From NCBI GenBank assembly GCA_022592435.1, contig JABYQS010000060.1, forward strand, positions 62,001 through 126,000: a stretch of DNA of 64,000 nucleotides. The letters are read 5' to 3'. The stretch comes from Cerioporus squamosus. Its lineage: Eukaryota > Basidiomycota > Agaricomycetes > Polyporales > Polyporaceae. A program made the translations under genes and the position numbers. The notes below the pieces were generated by a model. It was given only the letters and a program-made list of their open reading frames with translations, searched no databases and was not told the DNA's origin. Below are positions 55,067 to 64,000 of this stretch, piece after piece; within the stretch, counting starts at the first letter, position 1, and every line of letters begins with the position of its first letter.

Positions 55067-56265
55067 CTATATAGTGGCAAATTCTCTGACCTTCCATTCA
55101 GTGCGGCCGAGCTTCCAGCTGATGGCCGAGCCATCGCCCACATTGTATACCCTCGAGCTGCATGTACGTCGTCAGCAACCTTCGAAACTGAGTCCAGCAA
55201 GTCACTCACCCATTCACCAGGTTCTTGGACATCATCTCCTTCAATGGCAGACCCACATCGCCAAACGCGACGGTCGCGTTCACCGACGCGCATCCTGCCC
55301 TACGCAAGATGAGCACTGCAACCGTGATACAAACACTAACGCCGACGGACTCACTCAATCTGTGCGACGAGCGGCCCGTCCTCCCCCAGACCTCTCCGAA
55401 TGCTCGTCACATACGACCGCGGTGCCCACACGTTCACGCCCACGCTGACATGGTACCGCCCGAGCCCGGGCACCTCCTCCTCGCCGCCCGCCGCGAGCGT
55501 CATCGCGAACGGCCCTGCCTGTGCGAAGCGGTACGTCGCCGCCCGCTTCGGGTACGCCGCGCTGGCGTACGTCGGAAGCCCGTGCTCGTCCACCTCGTGC
55601 TTGGGTTCCTCCGTCAGGCGCGTCGTCGTCAGTATTGTGGTCGTGTTGCCAGCGGTAGTGGTGGTGTTCTCTGGGACGAGTCCCAATCGGGTGCTTGCGC
55701 GCCGCCCGTCAACAGAGAGCGACCGCCGCGAGCTGACGGACCCCGGCCGCGACAGGGCGGAGATGAAGGACGTCGGGGTAGGCAGGGGACTCCCGGTGGG
55801 CGTCGATGCTGTCCTCTGGGTGTCTCTGGTCTCGCCGCCAGCGGCGGGCTTCGGCGATACAGGCTCGGTGTCTTGGCGGACGCGCCCCTCTAGAATCGAC
55901 AGCGCGCGGCTGCGCTCGTCGGTGGCGCTCTCTGCGCTCTGCCGGCCGCCCTCGCTGCCTCCGTCCGAGGGCACGTCACTCGAGGTGCTCGATGATGGCG
56001 TCGAGCTCGGCGACGGCGCTCTGAAGCGGAACAGCACAGCGTCGAGCACGACCCCGGAGCGGCGGCCGCTCTGGCGGAAGAGGGAGAAACGGCCCTTCTT
56101 GTCGTCGTCGAGCTCCGGGGCGCCAGATGTCGGCGTCGCAGTCGGCGGCGTCGGGGAGGGAAACGGAGAAGGAGGCGGGCCTCTCGACCGACGGAACAGC
56201 GACCTCGACATCCTCTTCTTCTCGACGCGCGGCTCGGGCTGCAGGAGGTCCTGGGCGTTCTGCAT
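55067..56265 (-). CDS. Ser/Thr/Pro-rich hypothetical protein, 363 residues
   Basis: Exons 55355-56265, 55210-55299 and 55067-55157 close to 363 residues, with GT/AG introns. The start is MQNAQDLLQPEPRVEKKRM. The first 210 residues are low-complexity and basic/Ser-rich (SLFRRSRGPPPSP, then SPSSTPSSSTSSD) and probably disordered. The last 150 are more ordered: GLPTYASAAYPKRAATYRF, GRYHVSVGVNVWAPRSYV, VNATVAFGDVGLPLKEM, and YNVGDGSAISWKLGRTEW at the end. Beta-strand-rich character is likely. I do not recognise the family; similar C-termini occur in basidiomycete proteins of unknown role. Intact. Confidence 0.65.
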
Positions 56266-57375
56266 CTTCGCGGGAACTAGTCGGGGTCAGGAGTCAGGGA
56301 CCAGGAACGGGTAGGGGGTCGGTAGGTGTGTGCGGGGGGAGGTGACGAGAGACGGGTTACGGGAAGTGGAAGCGTTTCCTTGATCCCCCTGGCCGGCGAG
56401 CATTTAAATGCTCAGTTCTGACCCGCCTGCCGCCTGCGGGATCCTCCGTGTATGCTTGTCAAACCGCGACTCTAGCGGCTCGACGACCGGACGCAGGAAT
56501 GTGGTCTAACATCGAACAGCTAACTTTGGGGTCTTGTGCGATGCACGTATGGCGCACCGCCGGGCTTGCTGCGGGGTATGCGCCCTTCCTGGGTGTTTGA
56601 CGGCACGAATGTCTCGCTCGGACCGACGTGATTGGTCGGTCGGCATTGGATCGCGGGGAAGGTTTGCTGCGCCCGGGCGTCCCGTACGCAATGCGCACTG
56701 CTCGTACGACGCGGACGGTGGTCAGGTCGGGCCTCCTCATTTCTAGGTGAGTTTGGGCGTGTCGAGGTGGGTTCAGGCGTGTCGAGGCGGCGGCGGAGAG
56801 AGCGAGGCAATGCGCACGGTGGAGCCGCGGTCACTACGCGACGAGACTCAATCACTGCTGTGCGTGGATTCTCGTGAGTCGTGACGAAATGCGACTGGTG
56901 CTATCAGGCTGATAGGCTTATTTGCTATAGACCCATGGGGCGAGGTGGGTTCGTCGAGATGGAGGCGATCCTGAAATAGCCCCGACGCGGACTCGGAGGA
57001 CCAATCCGGCCTCATCGGAGCATCGCCATCCCCAGGTGGTTTGTCAAAGCTTGGAGCGGCGCTCGAGGTGCGTCGGAGGTTAATTCTCACAGTTCGCCGC
57101 GTACCGACACGACGTTCACAGATGGTCAGACTCTCTGTCGGCTTGTATCAAGGTTGCATCCGTCACCCATCGCATCCATAGACCTACGAAGACCGTACAT
57201 CTCACCTGGTAGTGCGCATGGCAGTAGGAGGAGTGTATCATATCACTCGTTTAGGCATCCCATGTGAGTGTCATGTTCAGCCCGAAGTTGTCCATGAACT
57301 TAGTGTCACAAGAGCGGATACATTGAAATGCCGCATGAGATTTGCGATGTCATACAATCTACACCTGAGCAGGTG
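56266..57375. other. No gene seen
   Basis: 1.1 kb intergenic sequence; the palindrome ATTTAAAT at about 56403 may belong to the promoter of the upstream gene. Confidence 0.4.
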
Positions 57376-58798
57376 CTATGGAGAACCTCCGATACTCGCT
57401 ACTCGACCGTCCAAATCCAAGTCAATGCGCGCGGTATACTCGGGAAACCCGCGCAGTTCGAAAGCAGCCTTGCGCAGAGACGGGATCACGCTCGGCATCC
57501 TCTTCGCGATCTCCTTGGGGTTAAGGCGGATCAACATTTCCGTCCTGCCAGTGTAAATCTCTTGCGCGGCGTGCTCGCCCATGCGTCCGAGGACGATCAG
57601 ACGGAAATACTCCACGTTCAAACCCGCGAATCCTTGCAGCACATTCTCCACCTCGGCGATTGGGCGGCTGAAACCCAGGTACAGCCCGACCTCGACCGCG
57701 GCGAGCTCGGGAGGGTGGTCCTTCAAAGCTTTCGGGAGGAACAGGCTCAGCTGCGGCGATTCGACCGATACACGAGTGTCGGTGACAACGCTTACGAGGT
57801 CGAACTCCAGATATAGGGTGGCCGGTCGGAGATCGGCGAGTACCTGCGACAACATCTCCGCGATGTCCCACTCGCTATGGACTTCCGGCCGCAGTTGCTG
57901 AACCTCGCAGGATAAGCCGAAAGCCCATGCAGTGGCGAGGTTAGTACGCAATTCCGTGAGGGAAGCCCACGAAGAGCGGCCGAAGAGCGGCCGAAGCGTT
58001 GGACTTCCTGCCTGTTGTGCCGTCGGGCTGTGGTGAAGACTATCCTTCTCTCCTTGCGCATGACGAAGGAGCGGTGGGCTGACGTGGTGGCAGTGAGGCG
58101 CTTCAGGTTCGGGAACGCATGGATGTACCCGTGGATACCAAAGGACGGGACATCCAGGCGCGAGATGTTGAGCAAGAGGTGTGATATTCTGCCGAAGGGG
58201 GGCAGCCGAGGCTTGCGCTTACCCGAACCGTAGTGGATTTTGACGTCGAAGAGCCGCAGCACCTCCAAGGTCGGGGCGCAGCGAGCGAGATCCGAGAAGG
58301 ACAGCCGTGCATTGTCGTATGGATTGAGCATGTTGTACACGAACTCGCGCAAGGGAGTGCGGAGCTTATGGAGCAGCATTTTGCAGAGCGGTCCTCCTCC
58401 GATGAGTTCCACTCGCGAGAGGGATGTGAGCGATGCGACAGCGTAGAGGAAGGCTTCGCCCGTTGCGTGTAAACAGAAACTCCGCTGGCTCGAGTGAGAG
58501 GCTCGCGAGGCATCGGGATGAAACCCAGGAGAGAGTGGGGAAGGTCCATGTATCCGTGTAGGGCGAGTGTGCGCACGTACGAAATGCGACTTCCATTCTC
58601 TGCGAGGCAGAAATTGATGAACGAGGGGATATGGTTTGAGTTGCGAAGCGTGACGTTGCCACTGGCAGAGAGGAGTACTTTCTCGTGGTAGAGCGCACGG
58701 TTAGCTAGCATCATCGACGTGATGATTGAGCGTGGGCGAAAGTGTTCTGGCATCGACATGGCAGAGTCCATCATAGCGATTATCACGTCGAGGTTCAT
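57376..58798 (-). pseudogene. F-box/LRR-like gene copy with two frameshifts
   Basis: It starts MNLDVIIAIMDSAM and follows the family: ANRALYHEKVLLSASG, CLAENGSRISYVRTLAL, later LEVLRLFDV, AFPNLKRLTAT, LATAWAFGLSCEV and a C-terminus ARIDLDLDG. Two lesions are seen. Near 58467 the frame must move to continue from SVYTQRA into GEAFLYAVASLTSLSRVEL. At 57972-57993 the 11-mer AAGAGCGGCCG is present twice in tandem; removing one copy rejoins RFGRSS and WASLTELRTNLATAWAFG in frame. Both lesions fall in regions intact in the paralogues, so this copy is very likely dead. Confidence 0.65.
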
Positions 58799-59194
58799 GG
58801 CTATACTGTCAGACCTGGACATGGATCGTTCGTCCTTTGAGCAACTGCGGTTATGAGCATGAAACTATGGGTCTTCACTCACATATTTGCCGACAGAAAT
58901 CGTCTGTACGATCTCGGAGTCTCGAGGTGTTGGTCGACTGCAGCGTTGGAGTCAGGAGTAAAAACCCTTCCCGCTGTTGAACACAGGCCTGTTACCGATC
59001 GAGTGCATAGGTCCGCTTGCGGCTCGTCCCGTCTACTGATATACAGAGGTTCCGTCCATGCCAGTGAGCTCTCGCAAGACCTGGGCACCGTTGGCCTAGA
59101 AGGATAAAGTCAAGGCATGTCGGGTGTGAACTCGCAGCGGTTATGTGGAGCAACTGAGCAACAGACTGAAGGTTAGAGCTAGACCTGTGGGTGC
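58799..59194. other. No gene seen
   Basis: Intergenic sequence up to the sharp outer boundary of arm B. Confidence 0.4.
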
Positions 59195-59481
59195 GCTGCC
59201 CGGCTGCATCGGAGCGGCCACGTGGATTAAGCGCCGGAAGTGAGTACTTCACCGCGAGCGAGCGACGGGTTCTGGTCAACGCACCTCACGTCAAATTGCA
59301 GGCCGTCGAGCTCGAGCTCGCTGTCTCTGGCAGAGAGCTCCGTGGCTGGTCTGTGCCAAAGCAGGGCGGAAAACGAGCTGCGGATGTCTTAGTGCTCGGC
59401 TTTGGCCGCGCCCTTCTGGACGTGTCGGAGGGGCAGAGCCGGTGATTCGTACATCTCTTCCTCTCCCCTTGGCTTGTCGTC

Positions 59482-60754
59482 TTGTCTCTCACTGTTGTAT
59501 CTCTATCTGTCACCGTCAATCATATCACTTGCGAATCCTGCCTGTGGACGCCGATGAAGGCTATTTGGAAGCTCGCAGCCCGTCTCCGGAACAAACTTCC
59601 CCCTGCGGACGTCGTCCATGCGGCAGAAACGACTTATGTCGAAGGTGCGATCCAGCTGGTTCCAATCGACTGCGTCAGTGAGGTCATAAGGCAATGGGCG
59701 GGCGAGGCGAGGGTCGAGGTCGGGCCTGTCGATGCGATGTGGTGGTGTCATGGGGAACTCGAGGCGTCGTTGGAGGAGGTACGGCAAGGACAGGGATACG
59801 TTGGTTTGTACTTGCATGGTGGAGGGTATTCCATTGGGAGTGCAAGGGACGTGCAGACTGGAGGATCTCGTACGTCGTCCGCGTTCTCATCTTCTCGTTC
59901 GATTGTGTGGTGTCTAACCCTGTGGGTGCCTGCGCAGGTATACCTCGAGGCTTCATTGAAGTATGTTCCTCCTCTCGAGTACAAACAGCGGATAGAGCCT
60001 GACAGCGCCATGTAACCTGTAGCGCGACATATGCACCTGCCTTCTATGTGAGCCTGCTCCCTCTCCCGAAAGGTACTGCGTTGGTGTTGACCGATTCATT
60101 CAGCGGTGGAGTACTCCCTGGTTGGCATGGGCGAAGGTCCAACGAAACCTTTCCCTCTCCAGATCCTTGAGGTACTTTCTGCGTACCGCCACCTGGTGCA
60201 CTCGATGAACATCCCCGCAAGCAGGATCATGCTCATCGGAGACTCGGCAGGAGGGCATCTCGTCCTCGCGCTGCAGCGCTACCTGCTCGAGAGCACTGAC
60301 GTGTCGCTGCCGGGAAGCTTGATATTGCTGAGCCCGTGGGTCGATCTCTCGGTGTGAGTGTCTCATCCCCACGCTGGTGCGCTGCCATGAGCTGACGCTG
60401 AGATGCTCTAGTGAACGCGATAGACCGCAGGTGAAACGTCTGCTGGGGCCACTCTCCCCCGAGCACTTGTCCGAGCCGTACTTCTCCCCATCTCTGCACC
60501 CTCCGCCTCCAGGGCAGTGGCCGCCTACGCTCGTCTACTATGGTGCAGCGGAGAGCTTCGCTCCGTCGATTGTCGCGCTGGTGTCTCGATTGACAGAGGC
60601 GGGAGCCCCGGTGACTTCGTACGCGGCGGGGGAGATCCTCGAGAGGTTCAGCCATGACTTCTTGATTTTCCGGAACGTGGAGTTGGCGTGGCCTGCGCGG
60701 GTGGATGAGGCTTGGGCTCGCATACGGGCGTGGGTACGTGCGGGGCAAAAGTAG
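59482..60754 (+). CDS. HSL-type alpha/beta hydrolase (lipase/esterase), copy B
   Basis: The frame starts before MKAIWKLAARLRNKLPP; the first codon is unresolved. A hydrophobic stretch (WLVVLSLTVVSLSVTV) lies upstream in frame and would be an N-terminal anchor, so a 5' exon is likely. Then LYLHGGGYSIGSARDV (HGGG oxyanion hole), two short introns, VEYSLVGMGEGPTKPFPLQIL, GDSAGGHLVLALQ (catalytic Ser), SPWVDLS, an intron, and SHDFLIF (catalytic His). It ends at WVRAGQK. HSL-family enzymes hydrolyse short or medium acyl esters, often in lipid or secondary metabolism. All splice sites are GT/AG and no break is seen, unlike copy A. It converges on the broken DUF6914-like copy. Confidence 0.7.
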
Positions 60755-60854
60755 TCAGGATAGACATGCAAGGCTACGCTAAGAATGATCTGGACAAGTA
60801 TACGGTATGACAAGAAAGAGGTACTGATACAGGGCCTGGTGCGCAGGCTCTCGT

Positions 60855-61645
60855 TCACTTGATGATCTTGCTCGGGATGCTAACGCACCGTCCCAGTTAA
60901 TATCGCAAGAAGCAGCGGCAAGGTGAAGAAACTCACGGGCCAGGACCAGGATAGTCCACAGTGATCGGCATTTCGAACCCGGCGTTCAAGCCTTTCTCGA
61001 CGACCTCCTCCCCAAACCGTTGCGCAAATGCAAACAAGTGGTCCAGCTGGATCAAGCCCCCGAGCTGCAACCACCGCTCCCTCGCAAGATCAATGAGCGC
61101 CTCCTCGACCCACCCCTTGCAGTCCCACCATACGCACTCGCTGCGCACCTTCCGCGCATCTCCCAGCCGCTTCTCGACATGTGAGACGTGCCGCCGCTCG
61201 ACCTTGCCCAGGAATACGCGGCCGAGCATCGCGGGCGTGCGGACGCACTCGATGGAGCGCCGCTCGAGGTCCCAGTGGCCGTTCGTGCTCGTGACATGGA
61301 AGAGCGTGTCGTCTTGGCGAAGGAGTGCGGATTCTCGTGCTTGGGCGTAGGCGCGAGGATGAGGGCCCAGTGGATGCGGAGGGGTTGCTCCGGGAGGCGC
61401 GTGTCGTCGTACAGGGCGAGGTAAAGGTGTCTGCGGTTCATTTCTATGCGGAGTTCGCGGTCGTTGGGTGGTTCCTGGGTGGCCGGTGGTTCGTGGCTAG
61501 TAGATGCTTCGTGGTGACTGGGGCATGAGCCTGAGAAGGAAAGAGACAAGCGTGGAAGGTCGGTGTTCAGTATGTTGAAAGTCATGGCGGTGGTGCTTAC
61601 ATTTGAAGCTCGATCTCGTCAGGTTAGAGGTAGACGTGGCGGCAT
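60855..61645 (-). pseudogene. DUF6914-like gene copy B, frameshifted
   Basis: An inverted copy of 48215-49011. The first exon has small deletions that bring a TGA into frame (after ATGCCGCCACGTCTACCTCT). The main exon lacks one base at about 61311, where copy A has AAGACGAACACG and B has AAGACGACACG. After the shift the original frame resumes only as a separate ORF from MLGRVFLGKVE. The donor of intron 1 has also changed (GTGAGC to GTAAGC). Clearly decayed. Confidence 0.78.
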
Positions 61646-61831
61646 GAGTGTTGTGGATGAAGATACAAGAAGGATTATATGCGTGGTTGAAGGCCCTTGT
61701 TGTGGCGATGGCCACGGGTTATCCCTTATTCATCCCGCTTGGGCCACCGAGTGGCATTGTCGTGGCCGGCCCAGCCCCTTCGAGTGCTCTCCGGCTTGGG
61801 AGGCAATCCATCACAGTGCGCAAATGCCTTC

Positions 61832-62475
61832 GGGTGAGTTACCATTATGCGTTCTCACTGACCGTCTCTTCAGACCGCGAAGCAACGAGCAACAGTCTGT
61901 CATGGCTGCTCTACGAGCTGACCCGGCATCCGGAGCACCAAACTGTGTTGCGCGAGGAGATTTCAGCCGTACGGCACGCGTCGCTGAACGGGGCGACTCC
62001 GAGTTTACTGTGAACGACGACTCCATGCACCTTATCGTGGCAACACTTAAGGAGATACTCCGCTTGCACCCGATCGTCAATCTGTATGTCCGGCTGTCAA
62101 CCAGGGACGAGGCGCTGCCTCTGGCGTATCCTATGGTCAATTTCGACGGGGAGGTGGTGAGCGAAGTTCCGATTCCGAGTGGACAAACCTGTACCTTTCG
62201 ATCTGGACGTACAACAGGTGTGGTACCGAAGTCACTCTTGGTTTTGAAGACCTCTGATGTTTCTTCAGCAGGCTGCTGCAGATTTGGGGCTGGACGCGCA
62301 CGAGGTCAACCTTCCCGCTTCCTGGCGCAGGAGAAGATGGGCGAGACGTACGTCGACGTGACTTCGAACCTCATGACTTTCGAGGCTGGACTTCACGGTC
62401 GCATCGGGTACTGTTCTCAGCATCTTCTTCCCCGGTTGCAGTGATTGACTTGCGTGCACTGCGCGCACTAGCTGG
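61832..62475 (+). pseudogene. Cytochrome P450 3' fragment, heme cysteine lost
   Basis: Homologous to 45100-45755 of the intact P450 in inverted orientation. LSWLLYELTRHPEHQ, KEILRLHPIVNLYVRLSTRD and SRFLAQEKMGETYVDV remain. The I-helix motif has become REATSN. The heme loop reads FEAGLHGRIG, with Arg for the ligand Cys. The first six or seven exons are missing, replaced by sequence from upstream of the DUF6914-like gene. It cannot make a P450. Confidence 0.85.
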
Positions 62476-63318
62476 GAGGAGACGACCACGTTCAGCAGCC
62501 TGCGCGTACTTCTATCGTCGGGGCAATCGAGGCTACTACGTTTTGTCAGCCCACCCACCATCTCTCCTTTTCCCCTAGTACCAGACTGTACCCACCCCTT
62601 CCAACGGACCTCTACCCTTCCGGGTTCATCATCCTCTAGGTTGCCGACAGCTCATCATAGCCACGGCGCGGTGAACCCTCCGGAGCCTGACACCCCTTCG
62701 CAAGATCTACCTGGCCGCCCTGCGGCCTCTCTTGCTACTCCCGCCGATGCGGATGCGGAAGACGGCGGGTCATCTGGGGGCTCTACGGACATACATGTGC
62801 GATACGCGCGACTTCAGCAAGAGGTCGCACGGCTCCGCGAGGAGCAGGAGTTGCCAGGAATCTTGTCCCCTGAGGCACTGCCCAAATACGAAGAAGTCAG
62901 AGCGGCGTCGAGCAGGAGACCACGGAGGGCGTCCGCCAAGGATTCGAGGAGTTGAGACAGTCGGACCACATGTTCGCCGAATTTCTTCGTCTGCGTGTTT
63001 GCCAGCGTCAGCGAAGGAAGATGGAGCAGCTCTGCGGCCTGCCACGGCTGGACGTTGGCTGGATTGACTTCCGGTACGTGGTAGTACATATTATAAACTT
63101 GGGGTCAGGCATGTCGTACGGACATTCTGTATTGTACGTGTATACAAGATGTGGTTGCGGTAGATAAACATGAGGGTAGATACCGTAGGTAGAACCAGCA
63201 CAGCAGCACAGACGACATCATACAAGATCCACGTATCAGTACACGATAGCAGACGAAAGCAAGAGACATGGCTCGACATAACAGGTTCAAATGGCAGTGA
63301 CAACGGGCGAGATGCTCT
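62476..63318. other. No firm gene; coiled-coil ORF at 62641-62955 (+)
   Basis: The ORF encodes VRYARLQQEVARLREEQE followed by LPKYEE and a basic tail, like short basidiomycete coiled-coil proteins, but it lacks an ATG and may be the last exon of a lost or unresolved gene. Confidence 0.3.
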
Positions 63319-64000
63319 TCAGTACTCGAGGTACTCGATCTGCTCCAGGCGGCAGACCTTCTGCAGCTTCCACGGCGCACCCTCGAACGCCCTAACCATG
63401 GCGTACCCCGAGACGAGCTGCACCTTCCTCAACTTCAGGCAGAAGCGGTTCCATCCAATCAGGATGTCGCGCATCTCCTCCTCAATCGAGCCCCAAGAGG
63501 GATCAAACAGGCACGAGGAATACGCGGGCGTAAACCCGCCGTGCCCCGGGAGCCTATACATCTCGAGCGTGTGCAGGTCCGGCATTTGCGCCAGGCAATC
63601 TGGAGCCAGCGAAACGACGTAATTCTGCACGAAAACAACTTGCGTGAGTGCTATATAAGATCCGTGATTTCAACTTGAACGTACCTCGTCCGGGCCGATG
63701 CCGTCATAGACGACCTTCAGACGGCGAAGCTCCTTGAAGTGCAGCGACACCGCAGACGCAATCTCTGGATCCCAAGCTTTGACCTCCATAAGCAACATCT
63801 TGAGCCTCGGGCGTGCCCGCCCGATATCCGCCAGCGCCGTGAGGCCCTCGCGCCCTTTCAGCCCGCACTTGAGCAGCCCGAGAGCCTTCACGTCGCGCAC
63901 CGCAGCAACGAACCGTGCGGTCTCCAGCGGCGCAGCAAAGCGGTCGAGAGCAGGCGGTAGGACCTCCGGTGCGATCACCATCTGCGCAGGGGCAAAGAGC
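63319..64000 (-). CDS. F-box/LRR-like protein, C-terminal part (runs off the window)
   Basis: Exons 63685-64000 (open at the window end) and 63319-63624, joined by a 60 base GT/AG intron. The repeats RPRLKMLLMEVKAW, LRRLKVVYDG, LHTLEMYRLPG and IGWNRFCLKLRKVQLVSGY are typical of basidiomycete F-box proteins, whose C-termini often end with W-x-R-x-C-x2-L-R-x-VQL. The stop lies just after YLEY. The N-terminal F-box would be beyond 64000. Intact as far as seen. Confidence 0.65.

Larger units (their letters stand above)
59195..62475 (-). repeat. Inverted segmental duplication, arm B
   Basis: Reverse-complement match to arm A with one 2.26 kb deletion relative to it; the junction is at about 61831. 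The arms are separated by 8.5 kb of unique sequence. Confidence 0.8.

Noticed and set aside
55225..56314. Plus-strand ORFs of 222 and 304 codons
   Set aside because: Antisense to the Ser/Pro-rich minus-strand gene, whose exons close in frame with proper splice sites.
1..64000. tRNA, rRNA or other structured RNA genes
   Set aside because: No cloverleaf with A/B boxes or rRNA segment was noticed by eye; a covariance search was not possible.

Overview
The window is nuclear DNA of a filamentous basidiomycete, most likely an Agaricomycete of polypore type. Genes carry many 50-65 bp introns with GT/AG ends and CTRAY-like branch points. The gene content also fits: Plavaka/Tnp2-type DNA transposase, expanded F-box/LRR-like genes, multi-exon P450, small secreted proteins and basidiomycete-type sugar transporter and deacetylase. 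The exon models given were built by hand from splice sites and frame closure, not by a gene finder.

Layout. 0.6-4.7 kb: an isocitrate-lyase/PEP-mutase family enzyme, Pin1/Ess1 prolyl isomerase and a decayed F-box-like gene. 5.08-14.24 kb: a complete 9.15 kb DNA transposon with 33 bp terminal inverted repeats and a 7 bp target duplication. It encodes a six-exon Plavaka-type transposase plus two accessory genes, and sits in the last exon of an F-box-like gene whose severed 3' end is recognisable on the far side. A smaller insertion (about 0.83 kb) lies in an intron of the transposase gene. 14.2-17.4 kb: two F-box-like paralogues. 18.0-22.4 kb: housekeeping genes (proteasome alpha-5, inositol monophosphatase, Dus2). 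22.8-28.1 kb: a candidate TIR element, another F-box-like gene and a sugar transporter with a dense CreA/Cre1-like site cluster upstream. 29.1-32.7 and 42.7-44.1 kb: three members of an unrecognised protein family with SUMO-interaction-like motifs and a shared C-terminal helical domain. 33.0-42.4 kb: COG8, small hypotheticals, a secreted Cys-rich protein, a 611-residue F-box/LRR protein and a multi-pass membrane protein.

44.9-62.5 kb is dominated by an inverted segmental duplication. Arm A (about 45.10-50.66 kb) holds an intact P450, an intact DUF6914-like gene and a frameshifted HSL-type hydrolase. Arm B (about 59.20-62.48 kb, inverted) holds an apparently intact hydrolase, a frameshifted DUF6914-like copy and only the 3' half of the P450 with its heme cysteine lost. 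The duplicates have therefore decayed reciprocally. Between the arms lie a chitin-deacetylase-like gene, a Ser/Pro-rich hypothetical gene and an F-box-like pseudogene carrying an 11 bp tandem duplication. The window ends inside another F-box/LRR-like gene.
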